Source of the DNA: CALVJJ01 sp045538425
Lineage (GTDB): Bacteria > Bacillota > Clostridia > Christensenellales > UBA1242
Length of the DNA: 10,721 nt
Assembly: GCA_045538425.1 (NCBI GenBank)
Contig: JAZSRJ010000009.1
Span: forward strand, 1-10,721
Direction: 5' to 3'
Shown here: positions 1 to 7,328 of the stretch, piece by piece
Layout: each line of letters begins with the position of its first letter
Numbering within the stretch: position 1 is the stretch's first letter
Position numbers and translations under genes: made by a program
The notes under the pieces: generated by a model
What the model saw: the letters and a program-made list of their open reading frames with translations, nothing else
What the model was told of the DNA's origin: nothing
Database searches by the model: none

Positions 1-252
1 GCAGAAATAGGCGAAGGATACCAAGTACAACGTTATAAAGGTCTTGGTGAAATGGATCCAGAACAACTTTGGACAACGACTATGGATCCAGAACATAGAG
101 TATTGCTTCAAGTGTCTTTAGACAATATTGCAGAAGCTGAAAGAATTGTTACAACACTTATGGGTGATAATATTGAAGCAAGAAAGCAATATATTACAGA
201 GTATGCTAACTTCAATAAGAAAGATATATTTGACCAAAGAGGAGGAAAATAA
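1..252 (+). CDS. parE: Type IIA topoisomerase subunit B (ParE/GyrB-like), C-terminal end, 5'-truncated
   Basis: The reading frame is open from base 1 to the TAA at 250-252, so only the last 83 residues are present. They begin inside the TOPRIM region and carry the near-invariant RYKGLGEM motif (residues 11-18), then EQLW, TTMDPE and LMGDN, all typical of GyrB/ParE C-termini. With the A subunit encoded next door, the protein would form the ATPase half of an A2B2 enzyme that passes one DNA duplex through another. The end YANFNKKDIFDQRGGK differs from the classical GyrB ending YANLDF. This favours a ParE-like or second-gyrase subunit, but the choice is inferred from a fragment. The stop codon overlaps the next gene's ATG by one base, implying translational coupling. 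Confidence 0.93.
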   Translation, partial: AEIGEGYQVQRYKGLGEMDPEQLWTTTMDPEHRVLLQVSLDNIAEAERIVTTLMGDNIEARKQYITEYANFNKKDIFDQRGGK

Positions 253-2705
253 TGGCAAAACAACATCATTCATCTACATTACTCCAAACAAAAAATGTTG
301 TTGTTAAGAGTATCGAACAAGTTATGCACGAAAGTATGATGCCATATAGTGAGTTTGTTATTCTTGACCGTGCTCTTCCTCGAGTGGAAGATGGTCTAAA
401 ACCAGTACAAAGAAGGGTATTGTACTCTATGTACGAACTTGGCAATTTGCCGGATAGAGCCTATAAGAAAAGTGCTAAGACCGTTGGTGACTGTATGGGA
501 AAATATCACCCTCATGGTGATACATCTATCTATGATACCATGGTTAGACTTGCACAAGATTTCAACATGCGTGAAGTCTTAATTGATGGTCATGGTAACT
601 TTGGTAGTATTGATGGTGACTGTGCTGCTGCTATGCGTTACACAGAAGCTAGACTTTCACCAATCTCATTAGAACTGATCAAAGATATTGATAAGGATAC
701 TGTGGATTGGTCATTCACATTTGATGATAGTGATAAAGAACCTGATATGTTGCCAGGTAGATTCCCAAACTTGCTGGTCAATGGTTGTATGGGTATTGCC
801 GTTGGTCTTGCTACCAATATCCCAACACATAACCTAGGGGAAGCAATTGATGCATGTATTGCCTATATTGACAACAATAATATTACTATCCCAGAATTAT
901 TGAAAGTCATGCCAGGTCCAGATTTTCCAACAGGGGCTTGTATTCTTAACTCTAGTGAACTTTTACAAGTATATGAGACTGGTAAAGGTAAAATTGTTAT
1001 GCGTGCAAAACACCATATTGAAAGTGGTGACAATGGAAAGAAAAATATTATCTTTACAGAAATCCCATTCCAAGTCAACAAAGCAACTTTACAACAACGT
1101 ATGGTAAAGGTCAAAGAAGCAGATACTACAGGGCATTTGGCATATATTCAAGATATTATTGAAGAATCTGACCGTACAGGTATGCGTATTGCTGTAAGAT
1201 GTAAAAAAGATGCTAATATCAATGCAATCTTAGCTATTTTATATAAAAATACGGATTTACAATGTAATTTTAATGCCAATATGGTTGCGATTGCTAACAA
1301 CAAGCCAAAACTACTTAACTTAAAAGATATTATTAGTTATTATGTTAATTATCAACAACAAGTCATCTTACGTCGTACAAAATATGATTTGGATGCTTGC
1401 GAGAAAAAAGCTCATATCTTAGAAGGTTTGCTAATAGCTATCAATAACATTGATGATGTTATTCGTATTATTAAGTCTAGCAAGTCAACTGTTGAAGCAA
1501 AGAAGACATTGATGGAAACATTCTATTTGTCTGAAGCGCAAGCACAAGCAATCTTAGATATGCGTCTTGCAAAACTAACCAGTCTTGAAGTGAACAAATT
1601 GATCTTTGATCTTGAAAAACTAAAGATGTTGATTAAGAAATATAAAGCAATCATTAATAGTCCAAGTCTCCAAATGCAAATTGTCAAAGAAGAGATGACG
1701 GCTATTAAAGAACAATACGGTAATCCTAGACGTACACAATTCATTGATGACGGGGAAGAAGAGATTGAAGAAGTTATTCAAAATAATACACTTGTCAATG
1801 AAGTATGTGTTGTAGTGACTCCAGAAAATACAATTAAGTCTATGTTGATGAAAAATTACAACCTTGCAACTAAGGAATTGAGCGCTAATCCAACAACATA
1901 CGAGATTGCAAAGTATTGTATCCAAACAACGAGTGACAAAACATTATATATCTTTACTGATCAAGGTAATTGTCATACTATTACGATCAATGCCATAGAA
2001 CTTGGTAAGTTCCGTGATAAAGGATTTAAGCCATCTAGCATGATTAAAAAGTATGATGATAGTGAGAATATTGTAGGTATATTTGAACTTAATGAAAATG
2101 ATCAAAATAATCATATCTTATTCTTAACTCGAATGGGTCTAATTAAGATTGTTAATGTGAAGGAGTTCTTCTTAAAGACACAATCCTTTAGTGCAATCAA
2201 ATTGAATGATGGTGACGAGTTGTTGCAAGCAATGATCTATGCACCAGAAAAGAAATTGGGTATTCTTACACGTAATAATATGGGTGTTGCAATCGAAATC
2301 AATGATCTAGAGCCTACATCTCGTATTAGTAAAGGTAACAAAGCAATTTCGCTCGGTACAGGGGACGAAGTTGTTGGTGCGGTCCAAATGGGTAAAGATA
2401 CACTCGTGCTAACAATTGCGGATGATGGTTTTGTCAAACAATTGACAAGTGCTGAATTCCCAGTATTGCCACGCAATAGAAAAGGACTTAATTTCTTGAA
2501 TGGTAAAACCAATAAAGCACATCTATTATTTGTAGATGAAGTAGGTAAGAATAGTTATGTTGTCCTCAACCAAGAGAACCAATTGGAACAATTCTTCATT
2601 AAGAATATTAAGCTGTATACTCGAACAAAAGCAGGTCTTAACTATAAAGGATTAAAATCTGAAATTAGAGTACTCAAAGCATATCCTTTTAACAATCAAC
2701 AATAA
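252..2705 (+). CDS. parC: Type IIA topoisomerase subunit A (ParC-like, topoisomerase IV or second gyrase)
   Basis: This 817-residue protein is the DNA-cleaving subunit of a type II topoisomerase. The breakage-reunion domain fills about residues 25-490, with the catalytic Arg129-Tyr130-Thr131 triad, the KYHPHGD helix at 84-90, and Ile182 in GIAVGLATNIP at the position of the DNA-bending isoleucine. NPRRT (491-495) ends the core and the C-terminal beta-pinwheel fills about 500-817. I see no QRRGGKG GyrA box; the nearest text is PRNRKGLNFLNG. That argues for decatenating (topoisomerase IV-like) rather than supercoiling activity, although the N-terminal half reads GyrA-like. Quinolone-region positions equivalent to E. 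coli GyrA 83 and 87 are Thr91 and Asp95. GGAGG at 241-245, six bases before the ATG, supports the start. A gyrA paralogue call cannot be excluded. Confidence 0.93.
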   Translation: MAKQHHSSTLLQTKNVVVKSIEQVMHESMMPYSEFVILDRALPRVEDGLKPVQRRVLYSMYELGNLPDRAYKKSAKTVGDCMGKYHPHGDTSIYDTMVRLAQDFNMREVLIDGHGNFGSIDGDCAAAMRYTEARLSPISLELIKDIDKDTVDWSFTFDDSDKEPDMLPGRFPNLLVNGCMGIAVGLATNIPTHNLGEAIDACIAYIDNNNITIPELLKVMPGPDFPTGACILNSSELLQVYETGKGKIVMRAKHHIESGDNGKKNIIFTEIPFQVNKATLQQRMVKVKEADTTGHLAYIQDIIEESDRTGMRIAVRCKKDANINAILAILYKNTDLQCNFNANMVAIANNKPKLLNLKDIISYYVNYQQQVILRRTKYDLDACEKKAHILEGLLIAINNIDDVIRIIKSSKSTVEAKKTLMETFYLSEAQAQAILDMRLAKLTSLEVNKLIFDLEKLKMLIKKYKAIINSPSLQMQIVKEEMTAIKEQYGNPRRTQFIDDGEEEIEEVIQNNTLVNEVCVVVTPENTIKSMLMKNYNLATKELSANPTTYEIAKYCIQTTSDKTLYIFTDQGNCHTITINAIELGKFRDKGFKPSSMIKKYDDSENIVGIFELNENDQNNHILFLTRMGLIKIVNVKEFFLKTQSFSAIKLNDGDELLQAMIYAPEKKLGILTRNNMGVAIEINDLEPTSRISKGNKAISLGTGDEVVGAVQMGKDTLVLTIADDGFVKQLTSAEFPVLPRNRKGLNFLNGKTNKAHLLFVDEVGKNSYVVLNQENQLEQFFIKNIKLYTRTKAGLNYKGLKSEIRVLKAYPFNNQQ

Positions 2706-2716
2706 AAAAAGAAAAG

Positions 2717-2743
2717 ACACGAAGTATAACTTCGTGTTTTTTT
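2717..2743 (+). terminator. Rho-independent terminator after the ParE/ParC-like genes
   Basis: A perfect 9-bp stem, ACACGAAGT paired with ACTTCGTGT, encloses the three-base loop ATA and runs into a tract of seven T. It begins 11 bases after the ParC-like stop codon, so it should end the topoisomerase transcript before the deacetylase gene. Confidence 0.9.
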
Positions 2744-2822
2744 GGTCTAATGTGATAAGTTGTTTCATACACTATAGTAGCACTTGTGAAAATCTTAATA
2801 TGTTGCAAATATGTCTATATTC

Positions 2823-2877
2823 TGTCATTTTTTGACAAAATAGGGAAAGTAAAATCTTTTGGGATTTTCACAAAATC
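2823..2877. repeat. Two short inverted repeats upstream of the deacetylase gene
   Basis: TGTCA-TTTTT-TGACA occupies 2823-2837, and GATTTT-CAC-AAAATC occupies 2863-2877. The second ends 21 bases before the deacetylase ATG. They could be operators or small hairpins in the leader. I found no convincing promoter here: TTGACA at 2832-2837 lies within the first repeat, but the nearest -10-like TAAAAT (2850-2855) is only 12 bases away. Base composition alone could produce dyads this short. Confidence 0.3.
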
Positions 2878-2898
2878 TATTATGATATAGAGGGTAAA

Positions 2899-3666
2899 AT
2901 GAAAGTTGTCGTTGTCAAAAAGAAAAGAATTATATTCATGGTGGCATTGGTGCTCGTGAGCATACTTTTATCGATCAGTATTGGAGGGACAACTGCAGCA
3001 GGAGTTTATTTTGGATATACAACTCGACAAGTACCAATCTATGCTGTGGAGACAGAAGAAAAAAAGGTGGCCATAACTTTTGACTCTGCTTGGGGTGCTG
3101 ATAAGACGTTGGGGATACTAGATAACTTAAAGCAGTACAATGCTGGTGCGACTTTCTTTTTAGTTGGCTTTTGGGTAGAAGAATATCCAGATATGGTAAA
3201 GGCTATTGCTGATCAAGGAATTGAAATTGGGACACATAGCAATACGCATCCGGATTTTACAACTTTATCTAGAGCCCAAATGGAGCAAGAGCTGACTACG
3301 TCTACTAAGTTAATCAAAGATATCACCAACAAAGAAGTTAAGCTGTTTCGTTCGCCATATGGCGCTTACAACAATACTTCAATAGAAGTGGCTAAGAACT
3401 TAGGGTTAACAACCATACAATGGGATGTTGATACGCTTGATTGGAAAGGGTTGACTGGAACAGAAATCACCAATCGTGTTTTGTCAAAAGTGACCAATGG
3501 ATCTATTATCTTATGTCATAATAATTCTGATCATATATTAGATGCATTGCCATTGCTTTTGTCGTCACTTGTGAATAAAGGGTATACCATTACAAGTGTT
3601 GGGGATTTGTTGCTACAAGACAATTTTTATATAGACCATGCCGGAGTTCAAAGGGTGAAGAATTAG
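2899..3666 (+). CDS. Membrane-anchored polysaccharide deacetylase, PdaB-like (NodB/CE4 fold)
   Basis: This 255-residue protein has a basic N-terminus (KKKR, 7-10) and a hydrophobic helix at about 11-38, so the enzymatic domain should lie outside the membrane. The NodB motifs appear in order: TFDSAWG (60-66), HSNTH (113-117, paired metal-ligand histidines), RSPYG (151-155), WDVDTLDW (175-182) and ILCHN (204-208). CE4 enzymes remove acetyl groups from N-acetylated sugars, and the likely substrate here is peptidoglycan. Motif 1 has Ser63 where classical members have a second metal-binding Asp; as I recall, the sporulation-linked PdaB branch also departs from TFDD, so this fits that branch. GAGGG at 2890-2894 precedes the ATG. 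The SSB-like gene follows after 14 bases and is probably cotranscribed. A role in sporulation or wall maturation is inference. Confidence 0.9.
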   Translation: MKVVVVKKKRIIFMVALVLVSILLSISIGGTTAAGVYFGYTTRQVPIYAVETEEKKVAITFDSAWGADKTLGILDNLKQYNAGATFFLVGFWVEEYPDMVKAIADQGIEIGTHSNTHPDFTTLSRAQMEQELTTSTKLIKDITNKEVKLFRSPYGAYNNTSIEVAKNLGLTTIQWDVDTLDWKGLTGTEITNRVLSKVTNGSIILCHNNSDHILDALPLLLSSLVNKGYTITSVGDLLLQDNFYIDHAGVQRVKN

Positions 3667-3680
3667 GAAAAGGAGATTAT

Positions 3681-4367
3681 ATGAATTACACAGAGATGAA
3701 CAACAACAAAGCTGTTATTGCTGGGACTATTGTTAGCAATTTGCGTCTTAGTCACGAACTATTTGGAGAAAAATTTTATGAGTTTGAAGTAGAAGTAAAA
3801 AGACTGAGTGATAGTAGTGATATTATTCCTGTTACTATGTCTGAAAAGTTGATGGGAGAACAATTGCTTCAATGTGGACAGCAATGTGAATTAATTGGTC
3901 AATTTCGCAGTTATAACAAAGTGGAAGAAGGGAAAAGTCGTTTGATGCTCACAATGTTTGTGAGAAGTTTGGTTCCATTTTGTGGGGAATATAAGAATGA
4001 TGTTGAGGTGATAGGTTATCTATGCAAAGATCCTGTTTATCGCACGACGCCATTCAAAAGGGAGATTTGTGATATACTTGTAGCATGCAATCGTAGTTAT
4101 AATAAAAGTGATTATTTGCCATGTATTGCATGGGGACGAAATGCTAGATATTCACGTAATTTTTCTGTGGGTGACAAAGTGAAGGTTGGGGGAAGAATTC
4201 AAAGTCGTATCTATCAAAAAAGAATGGATGATGGAGAAGTGATGATGCGTACAGCTTATGAGTTGAGTCTAAGCAATATTGCTCTTGAAAAAGAAGACGA
4301 GATAGATGTTGATACCATGGAGACAAGCATTGGTGAAGTCGATAACTATTTTGCAATGCATATATAA
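3681..4367 (+). CDS. Tandem OB-fold single-stranded DNA-binding protein-like
   Basis: The 228 residues contain two SSB-like OB folds, at about 8-98 and 106-205. The second is clearer: GYLCKDPVYRTTP, VACNRSYNKSDYLPCIAWGR, then GDKVKVGGRIQSR and a YELSLSNI strand follow the canonical SSB order. The first repeats the pattern more weakly (AGTIVSNL, LIGQFRSYN). Ordinary bacterial SSB has one OB fold per chain plus an acidic DDDIPF-type tip that recruits partners. Here the fold is duplicated and the chain ends in an acidic stretch without that tip. From memory, similar two-OB proteins recur in Clostridia, but I know no assigned role. AGGAG at 3671-3675, five bases before the ATG, supports this start. 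Binding of single-stranded DNA is inferred from family only. Confidence 0.82.
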   Translation: MNYTEMNNNKAVIAGTIVSNLRLSHELFGEKFYEFEVEVKRLSDSSDIIPVTMSEKLMGEQLLQCGQQCELIGQFRSYNKVEEGKSRLMLTMFVRSLVPFCGEYKNDVEVIGYLCKDPVYRTTPFKREICDILVACNRSYNKSDYLPCIAWGRNARYSRNFSVGDKVKVGGRIQSRIYQKRMDDGEVMMRTAYELSLSNIALEKEDEIDVDTMETSIGEVDNYFAMHI

Positions 4368-4371
4368 AATA

Positions 4372-4399
4372 AAAAAACACGATGGGAGTCGTGTTTTTT
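4372..4399. terminator. Bidirectional terminator between convergent genes
   Basis: AAAAAACACGA pairs with TCGTGTTTTTT around the six-base loop TGGGAG. The A-rich left arm becomes a T tract on the minus strand, so the hairpin can end both the SSB-like transcript on the plus strand and the 853-residue protein's transcript on the minus strand. Its right edge overlaps the minus-strand stop codon at 4398-4400. The ACACGA stem core is shared with the terminator at 2717-2743. Confidence 0.85.
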
Positions 4400-6959
4400 A
4401 TTTATCATATTTTTTCTTAATCTTTGCTACATTGACAGCAACAATAATTAAGATAATCACTGCAATGACAGAGACAATCACGCAGGTGATCACTAATGGA
4501 CTTGGTGTATCTGCTGTAATATATTTTGTTTGGATGTATCCTTCTACTTCTTGATTGAATTCGTTGAGGTAGATAATTTTTGTCCAAACACTATCTTCGT
4601 CATACTGTATAGTTACAATACGTGTACCAGATGTTAGAATACCAACGACTTCGCTAGTTGTATCTGCAGAAGTATATACCATTACTTCTTCATTGTCACT
4701 AACAATGGTTGCATTTTGTGGGGTATTCGTTGTTACATTTGCTTTTTGAGATAATAGGATATCGCTTGCCAAAGCATACAAAATTTGGTCTTCGTGTTTT
4801 ATTGCGACAAAATCATAATCAGGATGTGACATATCAGAAATACGTCCAGAAACAGCTGTTATTTTGGTATTTTTAGTTAATTTGATTGAGGTTGTTGCTT
4901 GCATGGTTGGAAGATAGAATAAGTTGGCTGTTTTGCTGATTACTTGATATTGGTCATTTGCAACAGATGTTTGTCTTGTTTTTAATAATCCACTTTCAAC
5001 ATATCCTTCTTGTAATTGATTGTTGGCATCAAAGTAGGCAATGTGAGAAAAGCCATTTTGTTCTTCTATAACAACAAAACTTAATGTTGTAGAATCATCA
5101 GTTGAGGTGATTGTTGTGGATTGTCCTATATAATATGGGTATGGATGAATGGTTAGTGCTGTATCATTAGCTGTTGCCATACGACATAAAGTGGTAGGTT
5201 GCAAAATGGATGTTAGGGTGGTGTCAACAAAGGTGTTCATGCCATCAAAAAGATCTGCTTGATAGATAGTAGAAATAGAACTATTGGTTGGGTCAAATAG
5301 ATAGATGAGTCCTTTTTCTTGATCTAAGGTAATGGTTGTATATTCTTTAGTAAGAGCATATGTTTTGATAAGTTGAATATCTTCTGTAATTAGATATTGA
5401 CTTAGTTGGTTGCCATCAATAGTATAGAATTGATTGTTATAATCCATGTCTATATCTGTGTAGGTAAGGGCAGTGGAAAATGTAGTCACTGCATTGGTTT
5501 TGAGATTGATAGCATAACTATTATTGGTGTCAAAACAATACAAAATAGATGGATCTTTTGAAGAAAACATTCTTGGTTGAGACAAAGTTAGATCTGCCAA
5601 TTTTGTTGTAGCTGTAGCAGTATGTTGATAGATACCATCCGCCTTGGCGATATATAACTGATTGTTTGGTGTGGCGATACTTAAAATATTGTTGTCAAGT
5701 GTTGTGGTACTCTTACAATCTTTTAGGTTGTCTTCTGCATAATATTCAATATAATATGCACCTGTCATGTTTTTACGTAGAACAGCTATTTCACCAGTGA
5801 CAGTTTTTGTAATGTAAAGAGCGCTATTGTTGGTATCATATGGGTATAAGTCATTGCTTGTGGTGTTGCCTTGAAAAATACGTTTGATACGATTGTTACC
5901 GGCGTCATTGATGACAATATTGTTCTCATCCACGATGACAATTTGGCTTACAGATTGGTATTGATCTAGACTACTTCCAGCACTACCAAGCATGGTTGTA
6001 ATTTTGGTTGTTGGGGTAGTATCAATATGAGAGATCTCAAAAGTGCGGATACTTTTATTGGTATTGTCGCATACTTGCAAAGTATTGTTGTGAAAATCTA
6101 GATGGCTTGGAGTAAATACGGTCACAGAATCTTCTAAGTTGACTCTTTCTAAACCAACAAGGCTATCTGAACTTTGCATAATGTATAGAACAATTTTGTT
6201 GTAGTTTTGATAGATAATAGAAAGAATAGGGAATGAATCAATCTCGCCATATTTGATTTGAATACAGTTGCATAGTGATTCGCTATTTTCTAGTATTGTA
6301 CTTTCATAGTTAAGATTGGTTTGTCTAATTGTTGCAAGAGAAGAAGATGGAGTGAATCTATGTAAGGTGAGTGTTTTGTATTCATCTTCTGTTAACAAAA
6401 TAGTTCCGCTATTGGTTGCAGTAATACTTTTGATGTTATTGATCTCAATATTCTTTTCACTAAGTGTATATTGTTGGGTAGTGGTATCACTAGATCCAAT
6501 TGCTTTTGTTACAATAACTAATTTGTCATCTTTAATATAAGATAGTGTAGTCATTGTTTCGGATGCGTAATAATCAAATGTGCTAATTCCTTGTGTACCA
6601 TCAATTGCAGTAGATTGTTGGTTTTGAAACACATACAATTGATCAGACAAATATAATATACCATTTTCATGTTTTCTAAGATCAGTTACATTTTCAATTT
6701 CGTAAGATGTGGATTGGTTGGATGTGATATTATAAGACATGAGTTGGTGGGTGGTATTGATATAAAATATCGTGTCATTATATTGCGCAGAACTTTCAAT
6801 CTCTCCAATTTTATAGTATCTACTATCTGGATAATTATCGAGATATAAAGTTTCTTCAACAATATTTTCTTCTGCATATACATAATTTGGGGTGTGAGAT
6901 AGGCTAATACATCCTAGACATACCATAAGTGCCCCAAGAAAGAACCAATATTTTTTCAT
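4398..6959 (-). CDS. Secreted, C-terminally anchored protein with NHL/propeller-like repeats and SH3-like domains
   Basis: I do not recognise a named family. The 853 residues begin with a signal peptide (MKKYWFFLGALMVCLG) and a probable signal peptidase I site, VYA-EE, at 29/30. Residues about 30-590 alternate short strand-like stretches that resemble beta-propeller blades. The best is an NHL repeat at about 323-364, containing the hallmark DAGNNRIKRIF. Three SH3-like modules follow at about 600-660, 668-732 and 750-813, two of which show a GYV/GYI-type strand. A membrane helix spans about 821-844 and the tail AKIKKKYDK would be cytoplasmic. The likely location is outside the membrane, binding wall or protein ligands. 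I chose the ATG at 6957-6959 because AAGGAT lies seven bases upstream and the predicted promoter excludes the ATG at 7007. Cys17 could suggest a lipoprotein, but its lipobox is poor. Confidence 0.85.
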   Translation of the reverse strand: MKKYWFFLGALMVCLGCISLSHTPNYVYAEENIVEETLYLDNYPDSRYYKIGEIESSAQYNDTIFYINTTHQLMSYNITSNQSTSYEIENVTDLRKHENGILYLSDQLYVFQNQQSTAIDGTQGISTFDYYASETMTTLSYIKDDKLVIVTKAIGSSDTTTQQYTLSEKNIEINNIKSITATNSGTILLTEDEYKTLTLHRFTPSSSLATIRQTNLNYESTILENSESLCNCIQIKYGEIDSFPILSIIYQNYNKIVLYIMQSSDSLVGLERVNLEDSVTVFTPSHLDFHNNTLQVCDNTNKSIRTFEISHIDTTPTTKITTMLGSAGSSLDQYQSVSQIVIVDENNIVINDAGNNRIKRIFQGNTTSNDLYPYDTNNSALYITKTVTGEIAVLRKNMTGAYYIEYYAEDNLKDCKSTTTLDNNILSIATPNNQLYIAKADGIYQHTATATTKLADLTLSQPRMFSSKDPSILYCFDTNNSYAINLKTNAVTTFSTALTYTDIDMDYNNQFYTIDGNQLSQYLITEDIQLIKTYALTKEYTTITLDQEKGLIYLFDPTNSSISTIYQADLFDGMNTFVDTTLTSILQPTTLCRMATANDTALTIHPYPYYIGQSTTITSTDDSTTLSFVVIEEQNGFSHIAYFDANNQLQEGYVESGLLKTRQTSVANDQYQVISKTANLFYLPTMQATTSIKLTKNTKITAVSGRISDMSHPDYDFVAIKHEDQILYALASDILLSQKANVTTNTPQNATIVSDNEEVMVYTSADTTSEVVGILTSGTRIVTIQYDEDSVWTKIIYLNEFNQEVEGYIQTKYITADTPSPLVITCVIVSVIAVIILIIVAVNVAKIKKKYDK

Positions 6960-6997
6960 AAGTAAAATCCTTGCCATTTTAATATATATTATTACAT

Positions 6998-7026
6998 AGT
7001 ATAACATAAAGAGTAAAAATTGAAAA
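6998..7026 (-). promoter_or_regulatory. Extended -10 promoter for the 853-residue protein
   Basis: On the minus strand, TTTTCA (7021-7026) is followed after 17 bases by TATACT (6998-7003), with TGT immediately before it forming an extended -10. Initiation would fall near 6991, leaving about 30 bases of leader containing AAGGAT before the ATG at 6959. This supports the shorter start. Confidence 0.6.
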
Positions 7027-7093
7027 ACTATTTAGAGAAAATTATCCATACAAATATTAATTAATGGGATTAAAAATAATAAAAATTGAAAAA
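7014..7093. repeat. 14-bp direct repeat TAAAAATTGAAAAA, two copies
   Basis: Exact copies lie at 7014-7027 and 7080-7093, 66 bases apart start to start, and a looser copy (AATTTGAAAAA) begins near 7194. The first covers the -35 box of the minus-strand promoter. The sequence is A-rich and simple, so a chance origin is possible. Confidence 0.3.
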
Positions 7094-7105
7094 AGTTTTT
7101 AATTC

Positions 7106-7140
7106 TTGACATACTATTGTCAACAATAAGGGGATATAAT
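7106..7140 (+). promoter_or_regulatory. TTGACA-N6-TGTCAA dyad with downstream TATAAT, possible regulated promoter
   Basis: A perfect interrupted palindrome, TTGACA-TACTAT-TGTCAA, fills 7106-7123, and a consensus -10 TATAAT lies at 7135-7140. TTGACA itself is 23 bases from TATAAT, too far to be its -35 box. The dyad instead covers about -41 to -24 relative to the expected start near 7147. This is the geometry of a repressor site, or of an activator site replacing a poor -35. No bound protein can be named from sequence. Confidence 0.4.
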
Positions 7141-7174
7141 CGAACAAATGTTCCACATTATACAAATTAAAGTA

Positions 7175-7186
7175 TTTTGTACAAAA
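7175..7186. repeat. 12-bp palindrome TTTTGTACAAAA
   Basis: This perfect palindrome lies in the leader between the two plus-strand promoter candidates. It could be a homodimer binding site; the evidence is the symmetry alone. Confidence 0.3.
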
Positions 7187-7231
7187 AATAATCAATTTGA
7201 AAAATATTTTACAAAAAAATGGCATATTGTT

Positions 7232-7261
7232 TTGACTTTGGTATCGAGAGATGGGTATACT
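7232..7261 (+). promoter_or_regulatory. Promoter for the sigma-region-4-like regulator
   Basis: TTGACT (7232-7237) and TATACT (7256-7261) are 18 bases apart, a near-consensus housekeeping promoter. Initiation near 7268 gives about 60 bases of leader before the ATG at 7329. Because the in-frame ATG at 7251 would lie upstream of the transcript, this decides the gene start. Confidence 0.6.
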
Positions 7262-7328
7262 ATGGATAGTTGCTAGGGGATTGCAACGAAATACAATTGC
7301 CATAAGTGTGAGCATAAAGAGGGGGATT

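Larger units (their letters stand above)
6960..7328. other. 369-bp AT-rich divergent intergenic region
   Basis: This gap separates the minus-strand 853-residue protein from the plus-strand regulator. It contains a promoter candidate in each direction, an 18-bp dyad (7106-7123), a 12-bp palindrome (7175-7186), the 10-bp palindrome ATTAATTAAT (7056-7065), and a 14-bp direct repeat, TAAAAATTGAAAAA, at 7014-7027 and 7080-7093. I see no tRNA, riboswitch or convincing small gene. A 42-codon frame at 7148-7276 lacks a ribosome binding site. Confidence 0.6.

Noticed and set aside
4144..4380. Minus-strand open frame opposite the SSB-like gene
   Set aside because: It is antisense to a well-supported gene with no ribosome binding site or recognisable domain.
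4398..6959. Lipoprotein call for the 853-residue protein based on Cys17
   Set aside because: The residues before it (VCLG) do not fit the L-A/S-G/A-C lipobox, and VYA-EE is a better signal peptidase I site.
6960..7007. Upstream ATG at 7007 (minus strand) for the 853-residue protein
   Set aside because: It lies upstream of the predicted start of transcription and would add residues before a normal signal peptide. AAGGAT correctly spaces the ATG at 6959.
7106..7140. TTGACA plus TATAAT as a standard promoter
   Set aside because: The spacer is 23 bases, well beyond the usual 16-18. I keep it only as a possible regulated site.
7148..7276. Short plus-strand frame of 42 codons in the regulator leader
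   Set aside because: No Shine-Dalgarno at a useful distance, no recognisable motif, and it contains the promoter boxes at 7232-7261. A leaderless transcript from TATAAT 7135-7140 is possible but unsupported.
7070..7315. Minus-strand open frame of 81 codons in the intergenic region
   Set aside because: Low-complexity AT-rich translation, no ribosome binding site, and it crosses the predicted regulator promoter.
7251..7328. Upstream in-frame ATG at 7251 as start of the regulator
   Set aside because: It lies before the expected transcription start of the promoter at 7232-7261, overlaps its -10 region, and has no spaced Shine-Dalgarno, whereas ATG 7329 has AGAGG at 7318-7322.
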